This document shows positions 12,322 to 21,615 of a DNA stretch of 34,751 nt, in pieces. Position 1 is the stretch's first letter; every line of letters begins with the position of its first letter. The DNA comes from Actinomycetota bacterium. Its GTDB lineage: Bacteria; Actinomycetota; Acidimicrobiia; Acidimicrobiales; JAJPHE01. The notes below the pieces were generated by a model. That model was not told where the DNA came from. It made no database searches and saw only the letters and a list, made by a program, of their open reading frames with translations. The stretch covers positions 1 to 34,751 of the forward strand of contig JAJPHE010000079.1 in the NCBI GenBank assembly GCA_021325435.1, given 5' to 3'. A program made the position numbers and the translations under genes.

Positions 12322-14560
12322 GGGCCGGGTGGACGCCGTCGACGCCGAGCACATCCACCGGGCTCTCGGGCTGACCGACGACGAGGCCGAGTCGATCGCC
12401 GCCATCCTCGGCCGGCAGCCCAACCATCTCGAGCTGGCCATGTACGCGGTGATGTGGAGCGAGCACTGCTCCTACAAGTCCAGCCGGGTGCACCTGCGCC
12501 GGCTGCCCAGCCAGGGCGACCGGGTGCTGGTCGGTCCGGGGGAGAACGCCGGGGTCATCGACGCCGGCGGCGGCATCGCCGTGGCCATCCGCATCGAGAG
12601 CCACAACCATCCCTCGGCCATCGAGCCCTACCAGGGGGCGGCCACCGGGGTGGGGGGCATCCTGCGCGACATCTTCACCATGGGCGCCCGCCCCATCGCG
12701 GTGATGGACGCGCTCCGCTTCGGGCCGCTCTCGGATCCCCGCAGCCGCTGGATCTTCGACGGCGTCGTGCGGGGCATCTCCGGCTACGGCAACTCGGTGG
12801 GCGTCCCCACCGTGGGCGGGGAGCTGGCCTTCGACGACTGCTACGCCGGCAACCCGTTGGTCAACGTGCTGTGCGTCGGCATCATGCCCAAGGACCGCCT
12901 GGTGCTGGGCCGGGCGTCGGGCGAGGGCAACCTGGCCGTGCTGCTTGGGTCGCGCACCGGTCGCGACGGCATCGGCGGGGTCAGCGTCCTCGCCTCCGCC
13001 GGTTTCGACGAGGAAGGCTCGGCCAAGCGCCCGAGCGTCCAGGTCGGCGACCCGTTCGAGGAGAAGCGGCTCATCGAGGCGTGCCTGGAGCTGCTGTCGG
13101 AAGGGCTGGTGGTCGGCATCCAGGACCTCGGCGGCGCCGGGCTCACCTGCGCCACCTCCGAGACCGCCTCCCGTGGTGGGGTCGGCATGGACGTGTCGCT
13201 GGAGGAGGTCCCCCGGCGCCAGCCGGGCATGGAGCCGTTCGAGGTGATGACGTCGGAGAGCCAGGAGCGGATGTTGGCGATCGTCGCCCCCGGCGACGCC
13301 GACCGGGTCCTCGAGGTGTGCCGGCGCTGGGAGGTGCGGGCATCGGTCATCGGCAAGGTGACCGGCGACGGGGGCGCCCTGCGGGTCCTCGACCGGTTCG
13401 GCGGCGAGGTGCTGGCCGAGGTGCCGGCGGTGTCCCTGCACGAGGCGGCTCCGCTCTACCGGCGGCCGGCGGCGCCGCCGGCGGATCTCGACGCCCGTCG
13501 GTCCGATGGCGCCGCCCGGCTGGCTCCCCCCACCGACTGCGGCGCCGACATCCTCGCCCTCTTGGTCGACCCTTCCTGGGTGTACCGCCAGTACGACCAT
13601 CAGCTGTTCCTCAACACGGTGGTCGCCCCCGGGTCCGACGCCGCCGTGCTGAAGCTCAAGGCGCCGGGCGTCAACGCCACCAGCGCCGACCCTCTCTACC
13701 GTCCGGGGCCGCCTTCGGCCATCGCCCTTTCGACCGACGGCAACGGCCGCTGGTGCAGCGTCGATCCCCGGGTGGGAACCGAGCTGCTGGTCGCCGAGTC
13801 GGCGCTCAACGTGGCCTGCGCCGGGGCGACCCCGGTGGCCCTGGTCAACTGCCTGAACTTCGGCAACCCCGAGCATCCCGAGGTGATGTGGCAGCTGTCC
13901 GAGTCGATCGACGGCATGGCCGAGGCCTGCCGGCGACTGGGGACCCCGGTGGTCGGGGGCAACGTGAGCCTTTACAACGAGAGCAACGGGCGCGACATCG
14001 ACCCCACGCCCGTGGTCGCCGTGCTCGGGCTCATCGACCGGCTCGAGCGCCGGCCCGCCACCGCCACCCTCGAGCCGGAGTGCCGGCTGGTGCTGCTCGG
14101 GCCCCCGGCGGACAGCCTCGACGGCTCGGCGTGGGCGGGGCTGCGTCGCCACCGGGGCGGCGCCCTGGTGCCGGTCGACTACGACCTGCACAACCGGTTG
14201 CTGGGGTTGGTCGTCTCGCTGGTCGGTGAGGCGCTGGCCGTCGGGATCCACGACGTGTCCGACGGCGGCCTGGGCGTGGCCCTCGCCGAGATGTCGGTCC
14301 GCTCCGGGGTCGGTTTCCGGGTCGAAGGCGTCGACGGCCATGGCGCCCTGTTCTCCGAGGGCCCGTCGCGGGTGGTGGTGTGCACCAGCCAGCCGTCGCA
14401 GGTGATCGACCGGGCCCACGAGGCGGGCGTGCCCGCCGTCGACCTCGGTGTGACCGGCGGCCACCGCCTGGTGGTCGAGGGTCTGGTCGACCTGGCGGTG
14501 GAGGAGGCCACCGCCGCCTGGCGGGCCGCGCTGGCGACGCCGGCCGCCCTGGCCCACTGA
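12320..14560 (+). CDS. purL: FGAM synthase large subunit PurL (small form)
   Basis: PurL converts FGAR to FGAM using ATP and ammonia from PurQ (step 4). The 746-aa size is that of the multi-subunit small PurL. Motifs include the conserved [12 protein letters not shown] near residue 50, the ATP/metal region [20 protein letters not shown] (given as [20 protein letters not shown]), [50 protein letters not shown] and [17 protein letters not shown]. Two AIRS-like halves are evident. GTG 12320 has a G-rich stretch upstream; GTG 12329 is a plausible leaderless start. It is separated from purQ by the minus-strand 140-aa gene and is transcribed alone. The downstream gene is convergent, 24 bp away. Confidence 0.97.
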   Translation: MGRVDAVDAEHIHRALGLTDDEAESIAAILGRQPNHLELAMYAVMWSEHCSYKSSRVHLRRLPSQGDRVLVGPGENAGVIDAGGGIAVAIRIESHNHPSAIEPYQGAATGVGGILRDIFTMGARPIAVMDALRFGPLSDPRSRWIFDGVVRGISGYGNSVGVPTVGGELAFDDCYAGNPLVNVLCVGIMPKDRLVLGRASGEGNLAVLLGSRTGRDGIGGVSVLASAGFDEEGSAKRPSVQVGDPFEEKRLIEACLELLSEGLVVGIQDLGGAGLTCATSETASRGGVGMDVSLEEVPRRQPGMEPFEVMTSESQERMLAIVAPGDADRVLEVCRRWEVRASVIGKVTGDGGALRVLDRFGGEVLAEVPAVSLHEAAPLYRRPAAPPADLDARRSDGAARLAPPTDCGADILALLVDPSWVYRQYDHQLFLNTVVAPGSDAAVLKLKAPGVNATSADPLYRPGPPSAIALSTDGNGRWCSVDPRVGTELLVAESALNVACAGATPVALVNCLNFGNPEHPEVMWQLSESIDGMAEACRRLGTPVVGGNVSLYNESNGRDIDPTPVVAVLGLIDRLERRPATATLEPECRLVLLGPPADSLDGSAWAGLRRHRGGALVPVDYDLHNRLLGLVVSLVGEALAVGIHDVSDGGLGVALAEMSVRSGVGFRVEGVDGHGALFSEGPSRVVVCTSQPSQVIDRAHEAGVPAVDLGVTGGHRLVVEGLVDLAVEEATAAWRAALATPAALAH

Positions 14561-14584
14561 TCGGCCCCTAGCCGAGGGGGCGCC

Positions 14585-16132
14585 CTAGGAGATGGGGCCG
14601 GACGGCGGGGGCGGACGTCCGAAGGCCAGGCTGGATACCAGGGCGATGATCACGACCAAGGCGATGGCGGCGATCAGGAGCGGCACCCGGCTGCTCCCGC
14701 GCCCGAGAAGGGAGTGGGATCCACCCGCGGCCCGCGACTGCGGCTGGCCGGCGGCCGCGGCGGCGGCCGGCGCACCGGGTCGCGCACCCTGAGCGGCGGC
14801 GCCCGGGCGGGACGGGACGGGCGCGCCGGGTCGCGCCACGCCGGGCCGGGTGGGGGTGGCTGCGGCACCGGGCCGGCTCGGCGTCCCCTCCGGTGATGCG
14901 TTGGGCGCCAGCACGACCGGCTGCGTCGGGTTCTCCGGCCGCCAACCCTGGGCGTACCAGTGGAAGAGAAGCTGCTCGGCCGTCTTGCCTCGCGGGGTGC
15001 GGGTGTCGTCGTTCTGCGGGGCCTGGGTGGGGATGTACCACTCCCACCAGCTGGCGCCCAGCCACCAGCTCTTCGACTCGAAGGTCTGCAGCACCGCCTG
15101 GTAGAGGTCGGACTGCAGCTGCAGGTTCACGTTCGAGTAGTAGTTGAGGAACGGCTGGCGGGCGGCGTAGTCGCTCGACAGGTAGCCGACCTCGCCGAAG
15201 AGGATGGGCTTGCCCGTCGACAGAGCCAGGTGGGTGACGGCGCCCACCCAGTTGTGCCCCTGGGTGGCCGATGCCTGACTGTTGTTCCAGTCGTTGAGGA
15301 TGTCGGCGAGGGTCGGCGATGGTGAGTCGTCCAGCGGGAAGTAGGCGGAGACGCCGATCTCATCGAGGGCGTCGACGAACCTGGCGTTGCCGAGTACGTC
15401 CCAGTTCTCCTCGTAGGCCACCTGGCCGGTGAAGTAGGTGCGGGCCTCGCTGATCACCTGATGCCACTGTTGGGTCTGGCTCTCGAGCGAGGTCATCTCG
15501 CTGCCGACGAACAGGGTGTTGACCCCGTTGGCCTGAGCGAGTTGGGCGTAGTGATCGATGAACTGGCGGTAGGAGGCGAAGAAGGCGTTGGGGTCGCTGG
15601 GCTGCATGGTGCCCCGCCAACCCCCCTCGCACCCGCCGCAGTAGAAGATCGGCACGAGGATCACGTTCATGCCGAACTGGTGGGCGGCGGCGATCTGCAG
15701 CTCGAGGTTGGCGTCGGACTCCGTGGGGTTGCAGCCGTTGGCCGCGCTGTTGCAGCGGTACACCGTGTTGGAGTCCTGCTTGTCGGCCCACCACCACACG
15801 AACAGGCTGATGGTGTTGATCCCGTCCTGGTGGAGGCGCTGCACCTCGGCCGCGCTGCTCTGCGGGTCGACGTTGGGGATCGACATCCCCGCCACCTTGC
15901 CCATGGTGCCGTTGGGCACGACCGTCACACCCTGGGGCGGCGCAGGGGCGTTCGGCGGCGGCGGCGTCGTTCCGACCGCGGCGGCCGGTCGCCCGGCGCC
16001 CAGGCCGGTCAGGGCGACCACGAGGACCGACACGGCCAGGGCCAGGAGGATCCGAGCGCGCCGTGTCCGTTCGTGACCTGCTTCGACCATGCTGCGGTTG
16101 GTCACCCCCATGAATTCTGCGCCGGCCACCAT
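14585..16132 (-). CDS. Membrane-tethered GH113-like glycoside hydrolase
   Basis: A 515-aa exported protein. An N-terminal hydrophobic segment (about 28-46, ending AGRPAAAVG) is a signal peptide or anchor. A TIM-barrel-like domain runs from about 78 to 395. GSEMTS with Glu212 and LFGEVGY with Glu314 fit the acid/base and nucleophile positions of clan GH-A enzymes, most like family GH113 (beta-mannanase). Paired cysteines (C127/C134 and C165/C168) suggest disulfides outside the cytoplasm. A Pro/Ala/Gly/Arg linker (about 405-480) leads to a second membrane segment (484-504) and a short tail. It would act on a mannose- or glucose-containing polymer at the surface, plausibly the product of the adjacent glycosyltransferases. 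ATG 16132 or GTG 16129 follows GGGAGGGGGA. Substrate is unknown; the fold call is from motifs only. Confidence 0.75.
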   Translation of the reverse strand: MVAGAEFMGVTNRSMVEAGHERTRRARILLALAVSVLVVALTGLGAGRPAAAVGTTPPPPNAPAPPQGVTVVPNGTMGKVAGMSIPNVDPQSSAAEVQRLHQDGINTISLFVWWWADKQDSNTVYRCNSAANGCNPTESDANLELQIAAAHQFGMNVILVPIFYCGGCEGGWRGTMQPSDPNAFFASYRQFIDHYAQLAQANGVNTLFVGSEMTSLESQTQQWHQVISEARTYFTGQVAYEENWDVLGNARFVDALDEIGVSAYFPLDDSPSPTLADILNDWNNSQASATQGHNWVGAVTHLALSTGKPILFGEVGYLSSDYAARQPFLNYYSNVNLQLQSDLYQAVLQTFESKSWWLGASWWEWYIPTQAPQNDDTRTPRGKTAEQLLFHWYAQGWRPENPTQPVVLAPNASPEGTPSRPGAAATPTRPGVARPGAPVPSRPGAAAQGARPGAPAAAAAAGQPQSRAAGGSHSLLGRGSSRVPLLIAAIALVVIIALVSSLAFGRPPPPSGPIS

Positions 16133-16206
16133 TCCCCCTCCCCGGTCGGCTGGTTCGGGTTGCCAGCCGAGCGGGTGACCGGTCCGTACCCATCCGGGCC
16201 CCCGTC

Positions 16207-16212
16207 TAGCCT
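16207..16212 (+). promoter_or_regulatory. -10-like hexamer TAGCCT, nine bases before the 412-aa glycosyltransferase
   Basis: TAGCCT is followed by nine GC-rich bases and the GTG at 16222. There is no Shine-Dalgarno in between, consistent with a leaderless or near-leaderless mRNA. No clear -35. Confidence 0.4.
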
Positions 16213-16221
16213 CGCCCGGCC

Positions 16222-17460
16222 GTGACCGACGCGTCCCCGCCCAACCGGCCCCGGGCGCTGTGGGTCACCTCGGAGCCGCCCGACCACCAGCGAGGCGGCG
16301 GCGCGGTCCGCCAGGCCCATCTCATCGACGCCCTCGCCGACCGGGCCGAGGTGGACCTGCTGCTGGTCGGCGACCTCGCCGACCACGAGCTGCGCGTCCG
16401 GCTGCGCTCGACCGTCGCCCTTCCCGCCCCGCCGCCGCGTCCGCCCGAGTCGGTGTTCGCCCGGCGGGTGCGCGACCTGTGGCGGGTGGCGGTGGCCCGC
16501 CTTCCGTCCGAGGCGGCCGACCGCGCCGGGGAGCGCCGCCTGCTGTCGGGCGCGCTGGACGGCCGGCGCGGCCACCGCTACGACGTGGTGCACGTCGAGC
16601 ACCTCGGGCTGGCCGGCCTGGCGGGGGCGGCCCGGGCCGCGGCCGCAGTCGGGGGCCGGGTGTCGATCGACGTGCAGAACGTCCCGTCGCTGATGGCCGC
16701 CCACGCCCGTCGGCTCGCCCCCGGTGGACGCCAGCGGCTGCTCTGGGCGGGGGAGGAGGCGGCCGCCCGCCGGTTCCAGCGCAATCTCCTCCACTCCTTC
16801 GATGTGGTCTGCTGCGTGTCGGCCGACGACGCCGCCGCCCTCGCCGCCGGGCGCACGGTCGTGGTGCCGAACGGCGTGGACGTGAGCCGCTTCGAGGGGG
16901 CGGCGGCCCGGCCGTTACCGGAAGAGCCGCGGCTGGTGTTCACCGGCACCCTCGACTACCTACCGAACGTCGACGCCGCCGTGTGGTTCGCCACCTCCGT
17001 CCTGCCCGAGGTGCGCGCCGCGGTGCCGGCCGCCACCCTCGAGGTGGTCGGCCGGTCACCCACGGCCGAGGTCAGGGCGCTGGCCCGGCTGCCGGGTGTC
17101 ACCGTGCGCGCCGACGTAGCTGACGTGACCCCCCACCTGGCCGCGGCCCGGGTGGCGGTGGTGCCGGTGCGCATCGGCTCGGGCAGCCGCCTAAAGGCGC
17201 TCGAGGCCATGGCGGCCCGCCGGCCGGTGGTGGGCCACCCGGTGGGCCTCGAAGGCCTGGCCATCGAGGCGGGCACCCACGCCCTGGTGGCCGACGACGT
17301 GGCGGGGACGGCGGCGGCGGTGACGAAGCTGTTGACCGACGACGCTCTGGCCCGGCGGCTGGCCGCCTCGGGACGAGACCTGGTGGAGCGCCTCTACCGG
17401 TGGGAGCGGATCGGCGCCGTCTTCGCCGACGCCCTCATCGCGACGCCAGCCGGTACATGA
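16222..17460 (+). CDS. GT4-like glycosyltransferase
   Basis: A 412-aa GT-B fold transferase. The N-terminal half opens with LWVTSEPPDHQRGGGAVRQA, a Gly-rich acceptor-side loop, then YDVVHVEHLGLAG and VSIDVQNVPSLMA. The C-terminal donor-binding half has VVVPNGVDVSRFE, LVFTGTLDYLPNVDAAVWF, LEVVGRSPT and RIGSGSRLKALEAMAARRPVV, where the Glu in KALEAM corresponds to the second Glu of the GT4 EX7E motif. The pattern resembles TagF/ExpE7-like or sugar transferases of the PEP-CTERM/Stp1 type, which also carry IGSGSRLKxLEA. The sugar is unknown. GTG start, no Shine-Dalgarno. Its last 26 bp overlap the convergent GT4 gene. It is a cytoplasmic or membrane-peripheral enzyme. Confidence 0.88.
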   Translation: MTDASPPNRPRALWVTSEPPDHQRGGGAVRQAHLIDALADRAEVDLLLVGDLADHELRVRLRSTVALPAPPPRPPESVFARRVRDLWRVAVARLPSEAADRAGERRLLSGALDGRRGHRYDVVHVEHLGLAGLAGAARAAAAVGGRVSIDVQNVPSLMAAHARRLAPGGRQRLLWAGEEAAARRFQRNLLHSFDVVCCVSADDAAALAAGRTVVVPNGVDVSRFEGAAARPLPEEPRLVFTGTLDYLPNVDAAVWFATSVLPEVRAAVPAATLEVVGRSPTAEVRALARLPGVTVRADVADVTPHLAAARVAVVPVRIGSGSRLKALEAMAARRPVVGHPVGLEGLAIEAGTHALVADDVAGTAAAVTKLLTDDALARRLAASGRDLVERLYRWERIGAVFADALIATPAGT

Positions 17461-18544
17461 GGGCGATGTCGCCGGCCATAGTCCGCACGTCGAACCGCTC
17501 GGCCAGCCGGCGCCGGGCCGTCTCGACCATCCGCCGGGCGCTGGTCGGGTCGGCGAGGACCCGCAGGATGTCGCTCGCCAGGCCCTCGGTGTCACCCACC
17601 GGGGCGGTCAGGCCGGTGACGCCGTGCTCCACCACGTCGCGGCAGCCGACGGCGTCGGTCGTGACGACCGGCACCCCGGCCCGCATGGCTTCGAGGGCCA
17701 CGTAGGGGCAGCCCTCGTAGCGCGAGGGGAGCACGAGCACGTCGAGCTGGTCGATGGCCGCCGCCGCCCGGGGCACGTGTCCGGCCACGCCGACCACCCC
17801 GTCGAGGGAACGGGCGCCGATGGTGGACCTCACGCTCGCCTCCAGCCGGCCGGACCCGACGAGCACGAAGGCGGCGTCACCGCGGCGGTTGGCCACCGAG
17901 GCGGCGGCGGCGACGAAGTCGAGGGGCGCCTTCTGGGGCACCAGTCGGCCGACGAAGCCGATCAGCGGTCCGTCGCCGTGCAGCCCGGCCAGCCGCCGGA
18001 GGCTGGGCGCCTCGGCCGGCGCCGGATCCAGGTCCACGCCGTTGGGGATGGTGGCGATGCGGTGCGGGTCGGCCACTCCGCGCGCCGCGGCGATGCGGGC
18101 TTCACTGGGTGACACCGCCACCAACCGGTCCGTCCTCGACGACAACAGGCGCTCGGCGCCGCCGGCCAGGGCCGAGGGGTGCAGTCCGTTGGGGGTGTAG
18201 ACGCGGAAGGCGTCGCTGTCCCCGGCGGCCAGCCGGGCCAGGGCTCCGCCGACCGAGCTGTGCCCGTGGACGACGTCGGGGCGCAGCCGCCGGACGAGAA
18301 GCCCCAGCTGGGCCACGGCGGCGGCGTTGCGGGGGCTGACCGGCAGGCGGCGCATCTCGACCCGGTGGATGGTCGCCCCCGCCGCCCCCATCGCCGGCAC
18401 TGCCGTCTCGTCGGTGGCGCCGCCCCCCACCCGCCGGTCGGGCACGGCCACGTGATGCTCCACCTCGCCGACGTGGCGGACCACGTCGGTCACGTGCCGG
18501 GCGGTGCCGCCCTCCAGCGCCTCCAACACGTGCAGGACCCGCAT
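17435..18544 (-). CDS. GT4-like glycosyltransferase
   Basis: A 369-aa GT-B enzyme and the last gene of a five-gene minus-strand operon. It begins MRVLHVLEALEGGTARHVTD, the usual Gly-rich acceptor loop, and contains RPDVVHGHSSVGGALARLA, TIPNGVDLDP, IGFVGRLVPQKAPLDFVAAA (donor-binding GR.V..K) and PSRYEGCPYVALEAMRAGVP, the EX7E motif that defines GT4. The start codon ATG 18544 shares one base with the upstream gene's TGA (TGATG), so translation is coupled. Its 3' end overlaps the convergent 412-aa gene by 26 bp. The sugar donor and acceptor cannot be read from the sequence. Confidence 0.9.
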   Translation of the reverse strand: MRVLHVLEALEGGTARHVTDVVRHVGEVEHHVAVPDRRVGGGATDETAVPAMGAAGATIHRVEMRRLPVSPRNAAAVAQLGLLVRRLRPDVVHGHSSVGGALARLAAGDSDAFRVYTPNGLHPSALAGGAERLLSSRTDRLVAVSPSEARIAAARGVADPHRIATIPNGVDLDPAPAEAPSLRRLAGLHGDGPLIGFVGRLVPQKAPLDFVAAAASVANRRGDAAFVLVGSGRLEASVRSTIGARSLDGVVGVAGHVPRAAAAIDQLDVLVLPSRYEGCPYVALEAMRAGVPVVTTDAVGCRDVVEHGVTGLTAPVGDTEGLASDILRVLADPTSARRMVETARRRLAERFDVRTMAGDIALMYRLASR

Positions 18545-19635
18545 CAGGCCGCCGCCCGGCGGTAGATCTCGAGGTAGGCGTCGGCCGCCCGCTCCCAGCT
18601 GCGAGCCCCGGCGACCCGCCGGCCGGCGCCGGTCAGCCGGGCCCGCAGCTCCTCGTCGGCGCACACCCGCTCGAGGGCGTCGGCCCAACCGGCGGCGTCG
18701 GTCGCCGGCACCAGCACGGCGGCGTCCTCGACCGTGGCGGCCAGCCCCGGCGCGTCGCTGGCCACGACCGGAGTGCCGCACGCCATGGCCTCGAGGGCGG
18801 TGAGGCCGACCGACTCGTACAGCGACGGCACCGCCACCGCCTCGGCCCCGCAGTACAGGGCCGGCATCACCCCGTCGGCGACCCGCCCGAGCGCCCTCGC
18901 TCCGCTCACCCGGCCGCCGGCGGCCCGGGCCAGCTCGCCCGGGGTGGGCCCGGCGAGGACCAGCGGCGGCAGGCCCGGGCCCACCGCGGCCAGCAGGGTC
19001 GCCAGGTTCTTGTGCCACTTGGTCGTGCCCACGTACAGCAGGTAGGGGCGGCGCACGCCGACCACGGCCAGCCCCCGCGTGACGGTCTCCTCGTCGAGCG
19101 GGCGCCACTGCTGGTGATCGACGCCGTGCTCGACGACCGCCACGTCGGAGACGTCGAGCACCTCCTCCAGCTGGGCGGCGGCGAAGTCGGACACGGCCAC
19201 CACCGTCGCCGCCCGCTTCACCGCCGCCGGCATGACCGCCCGGTAGTAGGCGCGCGCCGCGGCCGAGCGGGCGTGGCGGCGGTGGGTGAGAGGGAACAGG
19301 TCGTGGACGGTCAGCACGACCGGAGCCGGAGCCGACCACGGCACCGACAGATGCGGCGAGTGGTGGACGCCCGCCCGGGCGGCCCGAATGGCGAGGGGCA
19401 GCTCGAACTGCTCGGTTACACCGAAGGGACGGGCCCGCACCCGCCGCCCCCCCGCCGGGTCGGCCAGGGCGGCGGGCCCCAACCAGCCCCGCGGCCGGCG
19501 GGCCGAGACCAGGGGCACGACCATGGTGTCGTGCGCCGGCGCCCGCCGTGCCAGGGCGGCCCCCAGCCCGGTCACGAAGCGACCGACCCCGGGCAGGGCG
19601 ACGGCGCGGGCGTCGAAGGTGACGACGAGGCTCAT
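18544..19635 (-). CDS. GT4-like glycosyltransferase (paralogue A)
   Basis: A 363-aa GT-B enzyme. The N-terminus (VVTFDARAVALPGVGRFVTG) has the D-R-GVGR pattern of mannosyltransferases of the WbdB/MtfB-like GT4 group. HHSPHLSVP and PVVLTVHDLFPLTH follow in the N-terminal domain. The C-terminal domain has VVEHGVDHQQWRP, YLLYVGTTKWHKNLATLLAA (donor binding) and PSLYESVGLTALEAMACGTP with the EX7E motif. ATG 19635 overlaps the TGA of the upstream GT2 gene (ATGA). It shares the DGR/DAR...GVG N-terminal layout with the two other GT4 genes in this operon. Probable transfer of mannose or a similar hexose, by family resemblance only. Confidence 0.9.
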   Translation of the reverse strand: MSLVVTFDARAVALPGVGRFVTGLGAALARRAPAHDTMVVPLVSARRPRGWLGPAALADPAGGRRVRARPFGVTEQFELPLAIRAARAGVHHSPHLSVPWSAPAPVVLTVHDLFPLTHRRHARSAAARAYYRAVMPAAVKRAATVVAVSDFAAAQLEEVLDVSDVAVVEHGVDHQQWRPLDEETVTRGLAVVGVRRPYLLYVGTTKWHKNLATLLAAVGPGLPPLVLAGPTPGELARAAGGRVSGARALGRVADGVMPALYCGAEAVAVPSLYESVGLTALEAMACGTPVVASDAPGLAATVEDAAVLVPATDAAGWADALERVCADEELRARLTGAGRRVAGARSWERAADAYLEIYRRAAA

Positions 19636-20540
19636 CGCCGCCCCTGGGCCCAGCGGTAGACGGGGGCGCCGGCGGCCACGGCCGCCAGCTTGGCCAACGC
19701 CCGGGCGGCGATGACGGCGGCGAGGAAGGGGCGAGCCCCCGGCGCGGACCGGTCGGCGAAGTACCGGTACATGCCTAGGTGCGACTGGACCACCCAGCGC
19801 AGCGGCGCCCCGGCCACGCTGACCCCGCCGACGTGGGTCACGACGGCGTCGGGGGCGAGGCGGACCTCCCACCCCGCCCGGGCGGCCCGCTCGGCCCAGT
19901 CGACGCCCTCCCAGTCCAGCCGGTACCGCTCGTCCTGCAGCCCGATGGAAGCGAGAGCCGACCGGCGCACGGCGTAGCAGGCCTCCGCCCCCCGCCCGAT
20001 GGGGCGGTCCTCGTCGTGGGACCAGCCGTGCCACCACGGGCCCGACGGCTCTGCCCGGCGGTGGCGTCCCCCGCGCCCGGCCGCCCACCTCCGCCGGGCC
20101 AGCGACCAGCTCCGGCCGACCAGGGCATCGCCCAACGACGGGAGGTCGCCGGCGCTCGTCTGCGGGGCCCCGTCGGGGAACACCAGGCGGGGAACGGCGA
20201 AGGCGGCGCCCGGGTGGCGCCGCAGCGACGCCACCAGCTCGTCGATCGAGCGCGGGCCGAACACCACGTCGGGGTTGGCGATGATCAGGAACTCGCCGCT
20301 GGTGGTGGAGATGCCCTGATTGTTGGCCGCCGCCAACCCCCGGTTGTGCCGGTTGCGGACGAGGCGCACGCCCGGTCGGCCGGCGGCGGCATCGCTGCCA
20401 TCGCCGGACGCGTTGTCGACCACCACCGCCTCCCACTCCGATGCCGGCGCGAAGCGCTGGAGTGAGTCGAGGCAGGCGGCCAGGGCCGGGCCCGAGTTCC
20501 AGTTGACGATCACCACCGATACGGCGGGACCGTCACTCAC
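19632..20540 (-). CDS. GT2-like glycosyltransferase (rhamnosyltransferase type)
   Basis: A 302-aa GT-A fold enzyme. It begins VSVVIVNWNSGPALAACLDS, with VVVDNASGDGS and RLVRNRHNRGLAAANNQGI, the nucleotide-sugar binding region, and ANPDVVF as the DXD-like metal site. The RLDWEGVDWAERAARAGWEV segment corresponds to the (E)DxDxxxR/W acceptor-side motif, and VTHVGGVS follows. The layout is that of WbbL-type rhamnosyltransferases, which put rhamnose on the actinobacterial cell-wall linkage unit; the assignment to rhamnose is not proven. The C-terminal 40 residues are Ala-rich and amphipathic, maybe membrane-associated. GTG 20540 overlaps the preceding gene by 8 bp. Confidence 0.88.
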   Translation of the reverse strand: MSDGPAVSVVIVNWNSGPALAACLDSLQRFAPASEWEAVVVDNASGDGSDAAAGRPGVRLVRNRHNRGLAAANNQGISTTSGEFLIIANPDVVFGPRSIDELVASLRRHPGAAFAVPRLVFPDGAPQTSAGDLPSLGDALVGRSWSLARRRWAAGRGGRHRRAEPSGPWWHGWSHDEDRPIGRGAEACYAVRRSALASIGLQDERYRLDWEGVDWAERAARAGWEVRLAPDAVVTHVGGVSVAGAPLRWVVQSHLGMYRYFADRSAPGARPFLAAVIAARALAKLAAVAAGAPVYRWAQGRR

Positions 20541-21615
20541 CGGCGGCCGCGGCGGCGTAGGCGTCGGCCACCCGGTCGGCCGCCTCGTCCCAGCCGGGGG
20601 AGGCCTCGGCCCGCTGGCGGGCCCGCCGCGACAGCCCTTCCGCTCTCGCGCCGTCGCCGCTGAGGCGCACGATCCCGTCGGCGAGCGGCCCCGGCTCGGG
20701 CGCCTCGCACCATTCGGCGTCGACGCCCAGCACTTCGGGCAGCGCCCCCACCGGGGCGCAGATCACCGGGCACCCGGCTGCCGCCGCTTCCAACGCCGGC
20801 AACCCGAACCCTTCGTAGGCCGTCGGGTACACGAACGCCACCGCCCCGGCCAGCAGCTCGGCCAGGGCGGCATCGTCGACGGGGCCGGCGTGCGACAGCC
20901 CCGGCGTCTCGGCCCCGCCGCCGGGCGGCTCGGGGCCCACCACCACCAGGTCGACATCGGCTCCCAGGCGGCGGGCCTGGCGCCAGGCCTGCACCGCCGC
21001 GGCCAGCCGCCGGCGGGGCGCCCCGCCCATGGCCACCAGATAGGGGCGGCCGGCGCCGGTCAGCTCGGCCCGCCGAGCGCCGGCGGCGAAGAAGCAGGCG
21101 TCGGCCGCCGGACGGGCCAGCCGCACCCGGCCCGCCGGCACGCCGAGACGGTCGGTCAGCTGCCCCGCCACCACTTCGGAGGAGGTCAGGACCACCCGGG
21201 CGGTGAGGGCGGCGTGGCGAGCCTGGGCGCGGAAGGCGACCAGCCGGCGCCGGCTGAACCACTCCGGATTGGTCTCGAACGTCAGGTCGTAGATGCTCAC
21301 GACCATGGGCACCGGCTGACGATACGGGAGCCCGTAGAACGGGCAGTGGAACACGCCCGGGTAGCGGTGGAGCCACAGCGGCACGGCCAGCTGCAGCCAG
21401 GCGGTGGCCGATGCCGACAGGGGGCCCCGCAGCCGGTGGGGGACCAGCGGAACGCCCCCCGTGCCCTGCGGCTGCGGACGGCGTTCGTCGAGGAGCAGGT
21501 CGACGGCGAACCGGCCGGCGAGGCGGGGCAGGACCCCGGCCAGCATGCGGCCCACTCCGCCGAGCGGGCTCTGCTGCAGGGTGCGGCCGTCCACCGCGAC
21601 CTTCGGTTCGCTCAC
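20533..21615 (-). CDS. GT4-like glycosyltransferase (paralogue B)
   Basis: A 360-aa GT-B enzyme. The N-terminus KVAVDGRTLQQSPLGGVGRM has the DGR...GVGR pattern shared with the neighbouring paralogues. VFHCPFYGLP and VVSIYDLTFETNPEW resemble the mannosyltransferase group. The donor-binding half has LVAMGGAPRRRLAAAVQAW, where the usual GT..PRKN motif is altered, and PTAYEGFGLPALEAAAAGCPVI with an intact EX7E. I chose GTG 21615 because it overlaps the upstream gene's TGA (GTGA) and gives the normal start; the frame is open further upstream but that part overlaps the next gene. The altered donor loop may affect donor choice. Confidence 0.87.
   Translation of the reverse strand: MSEPKVAVDGRTLQQSPLGGVGRMLAGVLPRLAGRFAVDLLLDERRPQPQGTGGVPLVPHRLRGPLSASATAWLQLAVPLWLHRYPGVFHCPFYGLPYRQPVPMVVSIYDLTFETNPEWFSRRRLVAFRAQARHAALTARVVLTSSEVVAGQLTDRLGVPAGRVRLARPAADACFFAAGARRAELTGAGRPYLVAMGGAPRRRLAAAVQAWRQARRLGADVDLVVVGPEPPGGGAETPGLSHAGPVDDAALAELLAGAVAFVYPTAYEGFGLPALEAAAAGCPVICAPVGALPEVLGVDAEWCEAPEPGPLADGIVRLSGDGARAEGLSRRARQRAEASPGWDEAADRVADAYAAAAAGE

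Noticed and set aside
12281-14557. 758-codon open frame on the minus strand opposite purL
   Set aside because: Same antisense-shadow composition (HPGR/QDV-type runs); no family motifs, and purL is unambiguous.
14561-14584. Terminator hairpin between purL and the GH113-like gene (TCGGC...GCCGA)
   Set aside because: Only a five-pair stem, competing alternative pairings with the GGGGG run, and no U-tract on either strand.
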